This document shows positions 8,684-16,439 of a stretch of DNA of 64,000 bases, piece after piece (position 1 is the first letter of the stretch; each line of letters begins with the position of its first letter). The stretch is from the NCBI GenBank assembly GCA_964523575.1, contig CAZGAV010000011.1, positions 1-64,000 of the forward strand. Direction: 5' to 3'. The DNA is from DAOUTW01 sp964523575 (lineage in GTDB: Bacteria; Zixibacteria; MSB-5A5; GN15; JAAZOE01). A program made the translations under genes and the position numbers. The notes under the pieces are model-generated. The model was not told where the DNA came from. It searched no databases and was given only the letters and a program-made list of their open reading frames with translations.

Positions 8684-10390
8684 TTAGGCGGTTTGTACGG
8701 GCAGGATAACGATGAAGCGAGTGCCCTTGCCGAGCTCGCTCTCGACCTCAATTTTGCCGCCCAGTTTTTCGACGATATCCCGAGTGATCGACAATCCCAG
8801 ACCGGTGCCGAATTCCCGCTTGGTGGAGAAGAACGGCTCGAAAATATGCTGTAGATTTTCAGCCGGGATACCGGTGCCGTTGTCGGTCACGGCGATGGTC
8901 ACCGAATCGCGGTCGGGGCAGGCGACCGAGATATCGACTTTGCCGTCGGAATCGACGGCGGCGAAAGCGTTGTTGATAAGGTTCAATAACACCTGCTGCA
9001 ACTGCCCCCGGTCGCTGACGATAGACGGCAAATCGTCGGCGAAATCGTAGGTAATATTGATATTGCGATGCAAGGCCTCGGTGCGCTGGAACCCGACAAC
9101 CTCATCGATCAATTCCCGGATGTTGATCTGTTCCCGCCGAATTTCCATCCGTTTGGCAAAACCCAGCAGGCGATGGGTGACCTTACTGCACCGGTCCACC
9201 GACTTGACGATAGAATTCACCAGCCCCAGCATCTTTTCCCTCTGCGGAAACTCGGCCGAAAACCCGACCAGGTCATGAATCAATCCGGCTTTTTCATTGA
9301 TGATGGCCATCGGGTTGTTGATCTCATGGGCGACACTGGCGGCCATGCGGCCGATGGTGGCCATTTTATTGGTGTATTCCATATTATGAAATTCTTTGGC
9401 CCGCCGCAGGTCGGCCTCACGCAGTTTCTTGGTCATATGATCGGCGCCATAGATGATAACCAGCAGAATCAAGGCCGTGCTGACTGCCAGAAACCAGAGC
9501 ACCTGAGAACGGTGCCCCAGCCAGTGACTGAAATGACCCTCGAGCCGTTTGATGACGATTAATACAAAAGGTGATCCTTCAATCTGCGTGTATCCGGAAA
9601 CTACCCATTTACCCTCCTCCCGGTTTTCCTCGACAATTTCCCGGGCACTGGACATCGGAGGCACTTCGATGGCCGCTTTTTTAAGAGCGGGACCGTAAAA
9701 AACCGAGGCCGTCTGCAGGATGCCGTCCTTGTTCATGATGAAGGCGTCGGTGTAGCGGTCGAGATTGAGCGAATAGACCTGGCGGTTGAGCAATTCCATA
9801 TCGAGGGTCGCCCGGAGGATATAGAAACCGCCGGGATTACGGTCGTGCTTGAAGGCAATCACGAAATGGGGAAAATTCCGATATCCCATAAAGACGTCGC
9901 TGACATAAGAACCGCGAAGGACGACTTCATGAAACCAGGACTGGTCTTCATAACTGCGGTTCTTCAGGTCATAGGGACCGGTATAATAGGACTGCAGGCC
10001 GGTCGAATCAATCAAGCCGAGATCGATAAAACCGCCGAAGGAGTTTTTGAGATTACGCAGGGTCGAAGCCAGGGCCGAATCGCTTTCCAAAGCCCGGTGC
10101 TCATGTTCGCTGATCACCAGCGCCAGCGCCGAGCGCCTTTCCTCAATCACCGATTCGAGAGTGCGTTTGGTATTGGACAGAATCTGAGTCACGGCGTAAT
10201 GGCTTTCGGTCCGGTAGGCATCCTTGTCCTGGAGATAATTGATGATGGTCAGGACCACCAGCGGGGCCAGGGCGACCAAAAAGGTGATGACGATGATGTT
10301 GCGCCGCAAACGGCGATATTGCGGAAATTTGGTCCCGACCAACTCCGGCGGCAAATTGTGCTCTTCGAATTTTTTCTTCTGGCGACTCAT
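8684..10390 (-). CDS. Membrane sensor histidine kinase with dCache-like periplasmic domain
   Basis: In this 568-residue protein a transmembrane helix (about residues 32-54, VITFLVALAPLVVLTIINYL) precedes a periplasmic region of about 240 residues. That region carries dCache-type motifs (GLIDSTGLQSYYTGPYD, then YVSDVFMGYRNFPHFVIAF). A second helix lies at about 299-320. The cytoplasmic part has the H-box in AASVAHEINNPMAIINEKAG, an N-box QVLLNLINNAFAAV, the G1 box VTDNGTGIP and the G2 box GTGLGLSI. All catalytic elements are present. It is a paralogue, with the same architecture, of the kinase at 55.4-57.1 kb. A hairpin with a T-run separates it from the upstream fusion gene, so its expression may be partly uncoupled. 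Confidence 0.92.
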   Translation of the reverse strand: MSRQKKKFEEHNLPPELVGTKFPQYRRLRRNIIVITFLVALAPLVVLTIINYLQDKDAYRTESHYAVTQILSNTKRTLESVIEERRSALALVISEHEHRALESDSALASTLRNLKNSFGGFIDLGLIDSTGLQSYYTGPYDLKNRSYEDQSWFHEVVLRGSYVSDVFMGYRNFPHFVIAFKHDRNPGGFYILRATLDMELLNRQVYSLNLDRYTDAFIMNKDGILQTASVFYGPALKKAAIEVPPMSSAREIVEENREEGKWVVSGYTQIEGSPFVLIVIKRLEGHFSHWLGHRSQVLWFLAVSTALILLVIIYGADHMTKKLREADLRRAKEFHNMEYTNKMATIGRMAASVAHEINNPMAIINEKAGLIHDLVGFSAEFPQREKMLGLVNSIVKSVDRCSKVTHRLLGFAKRMEIRREQINIRELIDEVVGFQRTEALHRNINITYDFADDLPSIVSDRGQLQQVLLNLINNAFAAVDSDGKVDISVACPDRDSVTIAVTDNGTGIPAENLQHIFEPFFSTKREFGTGLGLSITRDIVEKLGGKIEVESELGKGTRFIVILPVQTA

Positions 10391-10401
10391 CCCGCACCAT
10401 A

Positions 10402-10433
10402 GAAAAAAGGAACGCCCCGAAGGTTTCCGGGGC
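10402..10433 (-). terminator. Possible terminator or attenuator between fusion gene and kinase
   Basis: On the minus strand, GCCCCG (10428-10433 region) pairs with CGGGGC (10414-10419 region) around an 8-nt loop. After five further bases there is a run of six T (10403-10408). The hairpin begins at the stop codon of the cytidylate-kinase-like/receiver gene, within the 42-bp gap before the kinase gene. The spacer before the T-run makes it a weak terminator, more consistent with partial read-through. Confidence 0.45.
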
Positions 10434-11692
10434 TAAGAACTTTTCTTATCCTCACCGCCTTCGGTGTCGTGGCCGCGATCGACCGCTTTCATATCGCTGG
10501 CCTTTTTGTAGGCGGCTTTCATCACCTGCGCCAGCTTGTCGATATTGACTGGCTTTTCGAGGTAGGCAAAAGCGCCCAGCTCTTCGGCGGTGGTTTTCTC
10601 CCGCTCCGATCCATGGCCGGTCAGGATGATCACCTCAACTTCCGGATGATCATTTTTAACCCGCCGCAAAACCTCGATGCCGTTTATGCCGGGCATCATC
10701 AAATCCAGCACCATAACGTCGGGCGCGTCTTTGGCCAGCATATCCAGCGCCTGTTCGCCGTCGTAAGCGATGGCCGAAGCCAGATCGCGCGTTTGAAGCC
10801 GTTCTGAGAGGGTGTGCACGAACTCTTTTTCATCGTCCACCAGAAGAAACCGCGGCGGGACTTCGATATTCGACCAGGGATTGATCGACGGCGTCTGATA
10901 TTTGGGGCCGATCCGGGTGCTGACTTCCCTGACTCCCTCAACATCGGACGCGATTTCCATCAACTTTTCCTGATGGCGTTTCATCCGCACCATGTAATCG
11001 TTGATAAGCAGAACCACACTGCCGTTTTCGGATTGGACCTCGACGTCATGCCCGGCCTCGGTCAGAGCCCGGCTGACGGTGGCCGACAGCACGAAATCCC
11101 GCGCCGCCTGAAGCGAACGCTCCGTGCTTCGAACCGGTTCACTGCCGGCGTAATCGACGATCATCCGCACCGCCGTCTCCAGCGGCGTATCATGCATGGG
11201 GACGACGATGTCATAGAGTTTTTCATCGTAGGCCGGCCGGTCGATCAGGCGGGTCGTGCAGGTGTAATTCTGCTTGTCGTCATTGTGTATCAATTTTCGG
11301 GCGTCTTTGTCCGAAAGAGCCTTGAGCTTCATGGCCTGTTCGACCCGGTAATCGAGGTTGGCGATAATCAGGACCCGAAGAATATGCGGAATGGTCGTCG
11401 GCAGAAGATGGCCGGCGCATCCTCGGATGACGACGTTGTCGGCGACAACCAGTTCGGCCAGAACCAGCCTGAGAGCGGCGATATTTTTCTCCCATTCGCG
11501 CGTCAGGCGATTAAAAAAAGGTTCGGCCCCGGACAACGAGCGTGTCAGTTTTTCCGGATCGATTTCGAACCGTTTTGAGGTCTCTTCGATGAGTTTTTGA
11601 TCGAGACGTTGGTATCCAAGTTGTTCGGCCACCCGGGCCGCCACCTCATCGCCGTTGCAATACGTTCCGCTGAAAATCGTGATTATTGCCAC
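10433..11692 (-). CDS. Cytidylate kinase-like domain fused to a response regulator receiver
   Basis: The 419-residue protein has three parts. Residues 1-190 resemble the cytidylate-kinase-like family (Cytidylate_kin2). The P-loop position reads FSGTYCNGDEVAARVAEQLG where a GSGG-type loop is expected, and DQKLIEE and RGCAGHLL follow. Residues about 190-265 form a small alpha-beta segment (AGHDVEVQSENGSVVLLI) like a BON or degenerate sensor domain. Residues about 283-400 are a complete receiver, with LLVDDE, MVLDLMMPGINGIE and AYLEKPVN. The start is a GTG at 11692 with AGAAGG before it. The kinase part may be a nucleotide-responsive output or pseudokinase. It heads the minus-strand signalling operon, divergent from the CBS gene. 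Confidence 0.8.
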   Translation of the reverse strand: MAIITIFSGTYCNGDEVAARVAEQLGYQRLDQKLIEETSKRFEIDPEKLTRSLSGAEPFFNRLTREWEKNIAALRLVLAELVVADNVVIRGCAGHLLPTTIPHILRVLIIANLDYRVEQAMKLKALSDKDARKLIHNDDKQNYTCTTRLIDRPAYDEKLYDIVVPMHDTPLETAVRMIVDYAGSEPVRSTERSLQAARDFVLSATVSRALTEAGHDVEVQSENGSVVLLINDYMVRMKRHQEKLMEIASDVEGVREVSTRIGPKYQTPSINPWSNIEVPPRFLLVDDEKEFVHTLSERLQTRDLASAIAYDGEQALDMLAKDAPDVMVLDLMMPGINGIEVLRRVKNDHPEVEVIILTGHGSEREKTTAEELGAFAYLEKPVNIDKLAQVMKAAYKKASDMKAVDRGHDTEGGEDKKSS

Positions 11693-12043
11693 TGCCTTCT
11701 CCCTTGCGTCCCCTTCGCTTTTCCAACAATCGCATATTAATCTGTATGCCCATGAGAAGCAAGTACTAAAACTAAGCGCGCGTCCGGCCCCAAAGGCCCT
11801 GAAAATACCGGGAATACCATTACGGACGCCGCTTCTATCGGGATATTATTTATCCTCTTTTCATTTCAGAGTTCACTCTGACGATGCGGGGAAAAAAGGC
11901 TTGCTCCCTACCGGGTGCGTGGTTATTATGATGCCTGCAATAAGTATCGAATATCCGGGGTCGGGATGCATGACGAGTGGATGCGGCCGGGTTTGACCGC
12001 AAGCGGCCGGTCGACACGAATCAGGTAAGGTGAGGAAGTCGCC
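11693..12043. other. Divergent intergenic region between signalling operon and CBS-SulP operon
   Basis: No gene is seen in these 351 bp. The region must hold promoters for the leftward fusion gene and the rightward CBS gene. The 8-mer GCGGCCGG occurs as a direct repeat at 11983-11990 and 12003-12010, just upstream of the CBS ribosome binding site, with a short inverted repeat (GACCG, CGGTC) between and around it. I found no clear sigma-54 element or perfect sigma-70 promoter here. Confidence 0.4.
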
Positions 12044-12601
12044 ATGGATAACATTCAAGCCGAAGATATCATGATCGCTCTGGACAGCTACCCCCATGTT
12101 CCCTATTGGTTTTCGCTTCGTCAGGCGATCGTCGAAATGGAAAAGGCTCAGCTTGAAGTTGACGGCCGCAAATCTCTGCCCCGGGTGGTGCTGGTGTTCG
12201 ATGAACAGTACCGGCTGATGGGCATAGTCAGGCGGCGCGATATTCTCCGCGGTCTGGGGCCCAATGCCATGCAGGAATCCAAAGAACGGGCCGGCGAAAC
12301 CGATCCTCGAATCAAGCGCGATCTGCGCGCTCCCGATGCCGCCGGGCGGGCCAGCATCGAGGATATCCGCAGGCGGGCCGAGCGCCCCGTCAACGAGGTC
12401 ATGACTCCGATTCGGGTGACCCTGGCCAGCGATACACCATTGATGGATGTGGCCAACACCATGGTCGTCCATAACGTCAGCATCATCCCCATTCTAAAAG
12501 ACGGCGCCGTCGTGGGCGTGGTGCGTTCGACCGATGTTCTGCATCGAATCGATAAAGAAATCATGAGGGATTCGACGGCTAAGACCGATACATCTGAATA
12601 G
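12044..12601 (+). CDS. CBS domain pair protein
   Basis: The 185-residue protein is a stand-alone CBS pair (Bateman module). The first CBS contains SLRQAIVEMEKAQL, a loop, then PRVVLVFDEQYRLMGIVRRR and DILRGLGP. The second begins VNEVMTPIRVTLASDTPLMD and ends SIIPILKDGAVVGVVRSTDV. Such pairs commonly bind adenosine nucleotides. The start at 12044 has a good AGGTGAGGA ribosome binding site. The SulP transporter gene follows 112 bp downstream on the same strand, so the CBS protein may gate or report on that transporter. Its N-terminal half matches the two CBS proteins at 57.1-58.3 kb in design, including the PR.VLV.DE core. Confidence 0.88.
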   Translation: MDNIQAEDIMIALDSYPHVPYWFSLRQAIVEMEKAQLEVDGRKSLPRVVLVFDEQYRLMGIVRRRDILRGLGPNAMQESKERAGETDPRIKRDLRAPDAAGRASIEDIRRRAERPVNEVMTPIRVTLASDTPLMDVANTMVVHNVSIIPILKDGAVVGVVRSTDVLHRIDKEIMRDSTAKTDTSE

Positions 12602-12713
12602 AGACGGATGGCGGTTGAAGAGAAATTTTTCGATATGAGCGGCTTCGATTAAGGCTGCGCGGCGGGAGAATCAGTCGGCCGTGAGACTGAAACTGTCACA
12701 ACGGGGTAATTGA

Positions 12714-14927
12714 GTGGCTTCAAAAAAGATCCTGCGGATATTTCCCTTTCTGGGCTGGTTTGAGAAATACACCGTCGATAAACTGCGATCGGACCTGATT
12801 TCCGGCCTCACCGTCGCTCTGGTGCTGGTGCCGCAGTCGATGGCTTATGCGCAGCTGGCGGGCTTACCGGCTTATTACGGTCTTTACGCCGCTTTCCTGC
12901 CTCCGATGGTGGCCGCCCTGTTCGGGTCCAGCCGCCAACTGGCCACCGGCCCGGTGGCGATCGTCTCCCTGATGACGGCGACGGCTCTGGAACCGCTAGC
13001 CACGGCCGGCAGTGACATGTACATCGTATACGCCATTCTGCTGGCTTTGCTGGTCGGGCTGTTCCAATTAATGCTGGGCGTCCTCCGGCTGGGACTGGTC
13101 GTCAATTTCCTTTCGCATCCGGTCGTCAACGGATTCACCAATGCCGCCGCCTTGATTATCGCCACTTCGCAATTATCCAAATTGTTCGGCGTCAACGTCG
13201 ACAGCGCCGCCCATCACTATGAAACCGTTTACAATGTCATTAAGGCGGCATTTCAATATACTCACTGGCCGACTCTGGCGCTGGCGGCGCTGGCCTTTGC
13301 CATTATGATAATTTTACGGTACGTAAATCGCCGTATCCCCAACGTCCTGGCGGCGGTGGTCATCACCACCGTGATTTCATGGCTGACCGGTTTCGAACAC
13401 AATTACAAGGCCGATCTCAGCCAGATAAAGTCGGAGATTTTTCATAGCCTGGTGCTGGTTTTCGATTCGGCCTGTGAGGGCCTGGCCGACAAATCCGAGA
13501 CCCGGGTGACGCTTCGAGACCAGTACAGCGCCACCGTCGATAATCAGGGACGGGATTCGTTTGATGCCATCCAGCTTTTATATAAATTACACATCATCGA
13601 CAGCGAAATCGAACGCCTCAAGGAGCAGTTGCGCGAATATCGTTCTGAAATGCGAGACTACTTCTTCAAGGCCGCCAATGTCGGCGGCGACAGTCTTGTT
13701 TTTTACGTGGCTGAAGAATTTCCCCCCGGGCTTCAGGCCTCCGGCGATCTATGGCGAATGAAAATCGGCAACAACCCCCTTAATCCCGCCGCGCTGACGA
13801 TGACCGGCGGCGGCGCCGTGGTCGGAAATATTCCCAGCGGCCTGCCGTCCCTGAAAATACCGGGCTTTCCGGTTTCCACGGCGGTCGGTTTGATTCCGAT
13901 GGCGATGATTATCTCCCTCCTGGGTTTCATGGAAGCGATCTCCATCGCCAAAGCGATGGCGGCAAAAACCGGCCAGCGTCTCGACCCTAATCAGGAACTG
14001 GTCGGTCAGGGTCTGGCCAATATTGTCGGATCTTTCGGGCAAAGTTACGCCGTTTCCGGCTCGTTTTCGCGTTCGGCCGTCAACCTTCAGGCCGGCGGGG
14101 CCACCGGTTTATCGAGTGTTTTCAGCAGTCTGGTCGTGGCCGCGACTCTGCTGTTTTTCACGCCCCTGCTGTATCATTTGCCGCAATCGGTACTGGCCGC
14201 TATCATCATGATGGCGGTGGTCGGTTTGCTGAACGTAAAGACTTTCATCCATTCCTGGCGGGCTCAGAAATACGACGGTATCATCGGTATCATCAGCTTC
14301 CTTTTCACGCTCGCTTTCGCGCCTGATCTCGACCGCGGCATCATCATCGGTATCGGGCTGTCGCTTCTGCTGTATCTTCTGCGCAACATGAAACCGGCTA
14401 TCACGATGCTCTCTCTGCACCCCGACGGCACTTATCGGAGCCGGACTCGCTTCGGTCTTGATCAATGTCGCCATATCGCCGTCATCCGCTACTCCGGCTC
14501 GATTTTCTTCGCCAATGTCAGTTATCTCGAGGATCAGGTGCTGGAAACGGCGCGGTCGATGCCGGAACTGAAACATGTCCTCATCGTCGGCAACGGCATC
14601 AATGAACTCGACGCCTCCGGCGAGGAAACCCTGGCCAGCCTCGTCGGCCGACTGCACGAGCAGGGCCTTGAGGTCTCCATGAGCGGTATCAACGATGCCG
14701 TTCTGGACGCCATGAGACGCACGGGACTACTGGCTAAAATCGGCGAGGAAAATATTTACCGCAACGCCACCCGGGCCATCGAAAGTATCTGGGGGGCGGC
14801 CCATGAAAAATCTGATGAAATCGAATGTCCTCTTCGGATCATCCCCCTGAAGCATTTCCCGGTGGCCGATTCGGTCAAGGTCAGCCCGGCTATCAGACCC
14901 GATCATCCCGATAATCGCCGCCGGTGA
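12714..14927 (+). CDS. SulP family anion transporter with STAS domain and soluble insertion
   Basis: The 737-residue SLC26A/SulP protein has the N-terminal signature LISGLTVALVLVPQSMAYAQLAGLPAYYGLYA (split here: LISGLTVALVLVPQSMAYA then QLAGLPAYYGLYAAFLP, about residues 25-58). The membrane core and a C-terminal STAS domain (about 575-690) containing HVLIVGNGINELDASGEETL follow. It likely moves sulfate, bicarbonate or another anion across the inner membrane. The odd feature is about 140 hydrophilic residues (about 225-365) between the helix ending VISWLTGFEHN and the conserved IPSGLPSLKIP strand. This insertion includes a coiled-coil-like helix (SEIERLKEQLREYRSEMRD). Most family members have only a short loop there. 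The start is a GTG. Confidence 0.93.
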   Translation: MASKKILRIFPFLGWFEKYTVDKLRSDLISGLTVALVLVPQSMAYAQLAGLPAYYGLYAAFLPPMVAALFGSSRQLATGPVAIVSLMTATALEPLATAGSDMYIVYAILLALLVGLFQLMLGVLRLGLVVNFLSHPVVNGFTNAAALIIATSQLSKLFGVNVDSAAHHYETVYNVIKAAFQYTHWPTLALAALAFAIMIILRYVNRRIPNVLAAVVITTVISWLTGFEHNYKADLSQIKSEIFHSLVLVFDSACEGLADKSETRVTLRDQYSATVDNQGRDSFDAIQLLYKLHIIDSEIERLKEQLREYRSEMRDYFFKAANVGGDSLVFYVAEEFPPGLQASGDLWRMKIGNNPLNPAALTMTGGGAVVGNIPSGLPSLKIPGFPVSTAVGLIPMAMIISLLGFMEAISIAKAMAAKTGQRLDPNQELVGQGLANIVGSFGQSYAVSGSFSRSAVNLQAGGATGLSSVFSSLVVAATLLFFTPLLYHLPQSVLAAIIMMAVVGLLNVKTFIHSWRAQKYDGIIGIISFLFTLAFAPDLDRGIIIGIGLSLLLYLLRNMKPAITMLSLHPDGTYRSRTRFGLDQCRHIAVIRYSGSIFFANVSYLEDQVLETARSMPELKHVLIVGNGINELDASGEETLASLVGRLHEQGLEVSMSGINDAVLDAMRRTGLLAKIGEENIYRNATRAIESIWGAAHEKSDEIECPLRIIPLKHFPVADSVKVSPAIRPDHPDNRRR

Positions 14928-15111
14928 GAAGAGCTTGCCGGAGGCGTTTTATTGATGGGGATTGACGGCGCCGGTCTGCCATGATGCGACCCAACCGACC
15001 CCATGTCGAATGCATTCGAGATTCGCCCAACGACCGAGGCGTTGTCCCGGCTGACTGAATCGATATATAATAATACAGACCGGAATCAAATCCCGGCCTG
15101 AGATCGAAATT

Positions 15112-15528
15112 TCAGTGAACGGTTTCCTGACTGCTTAATTCGTGGCTTTCATGGTGCGCTCCCGACAATGAATGCACTTCCATATCAGGCAGAAGCGTTT
15201 CCCAGGTCCCGAACGGTTCATCCGTGATCGACACGCACGCGTCGGCCATCCAGGTCCTGAAATCTCTCCAGTAATCGGCGCGATCGGTCGCCAGCACAAT
15301 TCGAATCTCGGGCCAGACTTTCCGCAAATTCACCAGGGCCTCAAACCAGGCGTCATCCTCGGAACTCAAATGGATGACCGCCACATCGAATGACCGCCGC
15401 GATAAGTTGTTGACCGTGCTCAGGGTGAAATCGGTTTCGAGATAGACGTCGCTTTCGCCATCCATGAATTTGTGCTCACACTGCTCCAGAAAGTCCTCAT
15501 CCCTCGACAATATGATCACCTGTCTCAT
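15112..15528 (-). CDS. Pseudo-receiver domain protein
   Basis: The ATG at 15528 follows GGGAGG at a good distance; the frame is open further upstream but that part is low-complexity and unlikely to be coding. The 138-residue protein has the alternating alpha-beta pattern of a response regulator receiver (MRQVIILSRDEDFLEQCEHK, then FDVAVIHLSSEDDAWFEALV and IRIVLATDRAD). The phospho-acceptor position is His in AVIHLSS, and the invariant Lys-Pro is replaced in VSITDEPFG. It is therefore likely a non-phosphorylatable receiver used for protein contacts. It lies downstream of the Deg protease and lipoprotein genes on the same strand, after a probable terminator. Confidence 0.65.
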   Translation of the reverse strand: MRQVIILSRDEDFLEQCEHKFMDGESDVYLETDFTLSTVNNLSRRSFDVAVIHLSSEDDAWFEALVNLRKVWPEIRIVLATDRADYWRDFRTWMADACVSITDEPFGTWETLLPDMEVHSLSGAHHESHELSSQETVH

Positions 15529-15570
15529 TTCGTTCGCCTCCCATCCGTACCCGGCCGGCGCCGGGCCTTC

Positions 15571-15617
15571 AGAAAATTTATCCCGGGGCGGATCATCCTC
15601 TCCAGCGTCCGCCCCGG
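15571..15617 (-). terminator. Probable terminator after the lipoprotein gene
   Basis: A perfect 10-bp stem pairs CCGGGGCGGA (15583-15592) with TCCGCCCCGG (15608-15617) around a 15-nt loop. On the minus strand an AT-rich stretch with TTTT (15574-15577) follows. It lies between the lipoprotein stop at 15661 and the pseudo-receiver start at 15528. Confidence 0.6.
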
Positions 15618-15660
15618 ATTTATATAAAATCCAAACCGCCAATGATTATGATACTCCCCT

Positions 15661-16371
15661 TCAACTGGCCACATAGTCTTCCTCAGCCAGAGCGATAACA
15701 CGGTTGAGATGATTCATGGCATCCCGAACGGAGGCCTCATCCATCACGATCCCGCCCGCGAGTTTCTGCGAGGTATCGAGAAGGTTCTTGATGAGGACCT
15801 TAGATTCGGGGTCCAGAAGGTGTTGCAACCAGATCTGGGCGTATTCGGCGTTTCGAGTTGCCGCCATCAATTGCCGGCCGGCGTTTAAATAATCCTTTTT
15901 ATCGAAATAATCCCGGGCCAGATCCCGATGATAGCGGGATAGGGCCAGTTGGGTGTGAGCCAGAACCTTGTCAAAATCGTCGGGGGCGATTAGAAATCCT
16001 CGCTGAAGACTGTCGGCCATGCCGACCATTTCCCGCGTCGCCGCCTGAAGATCCATTTTGGCTTCACCCTGAGCCAGGTCCGTCTCCTCGATCATTATCT
16101 CGACGGCTTTCTGGACGCCGCCTATGGCCGAAACCGTATCATCAGCCCGGTAGGCCTCATGGGCCCGAACCGCGTGGGTCCAGGGATCGAGTTCATCGTA
16201 AACCCACAGGTCTTCGCCGATTATGCTATCGGTGGGCACGACAGTGGTGTCGCTTTCGGCGATGGCCGAAGCCGCCCCGGCCTCATTCTTGGGCTGGCTG
16301 TGACTGCAGGACAGAACCAGCATCGGCGGGGCGATCAGGAAGATAGCCGGGATCAGGAATTTCTTTAACAT
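15661..16371 (-). CDS. Predicted lipoprotein, helical
   Basis: The 236-residue protein has a lipoprotein signal, MLKKFLIPAIFLIAPPMLVL, with lipobox LVLSC; the lipidated Cys is residue 22. The mature part is acidic and mainly helical (LAHTQLALSRYHRDLARDYF and LNAGRQLMAATRNAEYAQIW), loosely recalling YfdX-type periplasmic helical proteins, but I cannot assign a family. The start has AGGAGA in front. It begins 68 bp after the Deg protease stop with no clear promoter between, so it is probably co-transcribed from the sigma-54 promoter of that gene. A role in envelope stress is inferred from that context. Confidence 0.75.
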   Translation of the reverse strand: MLKKFLIPAIFLIAPPMLVLSCSHSQPKNEAGAASAIAESDTTVVPTDSIIGEDLWVYDELDPWTHAVRAHEAYRADDTVSAIGGVQKAVEIMIEETDLAQGEAKMDLQAATREMVGMADSLQRGFLIAPDDFDKVLAHTQLALSRYHRDLARDYFDKKDYLNAGRQLMAATRNAEYAQIWLQHLLDPESKVLIKNLLDTSQKLAGGIVMDEASVRDAMNHLNRVIALAEEDYVAS

Positions 16372-16439
16372 TTCTTTTGTCTCCTCTATGACGAAACCTT
16401 TAGACCGTGACGTCTTTGCTATCCCTCAGGGTTTGACCG

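Noticed and set aside
11918..11940. Possible sigma-54 element upstream of the CBS-SulP operon (GG-N10-GC near 11918-11935)
   Set aside because: The spacing fits but the -24 and -12 cores do not (GGTTA and ATGC), and no paired activator sites lie upstream.
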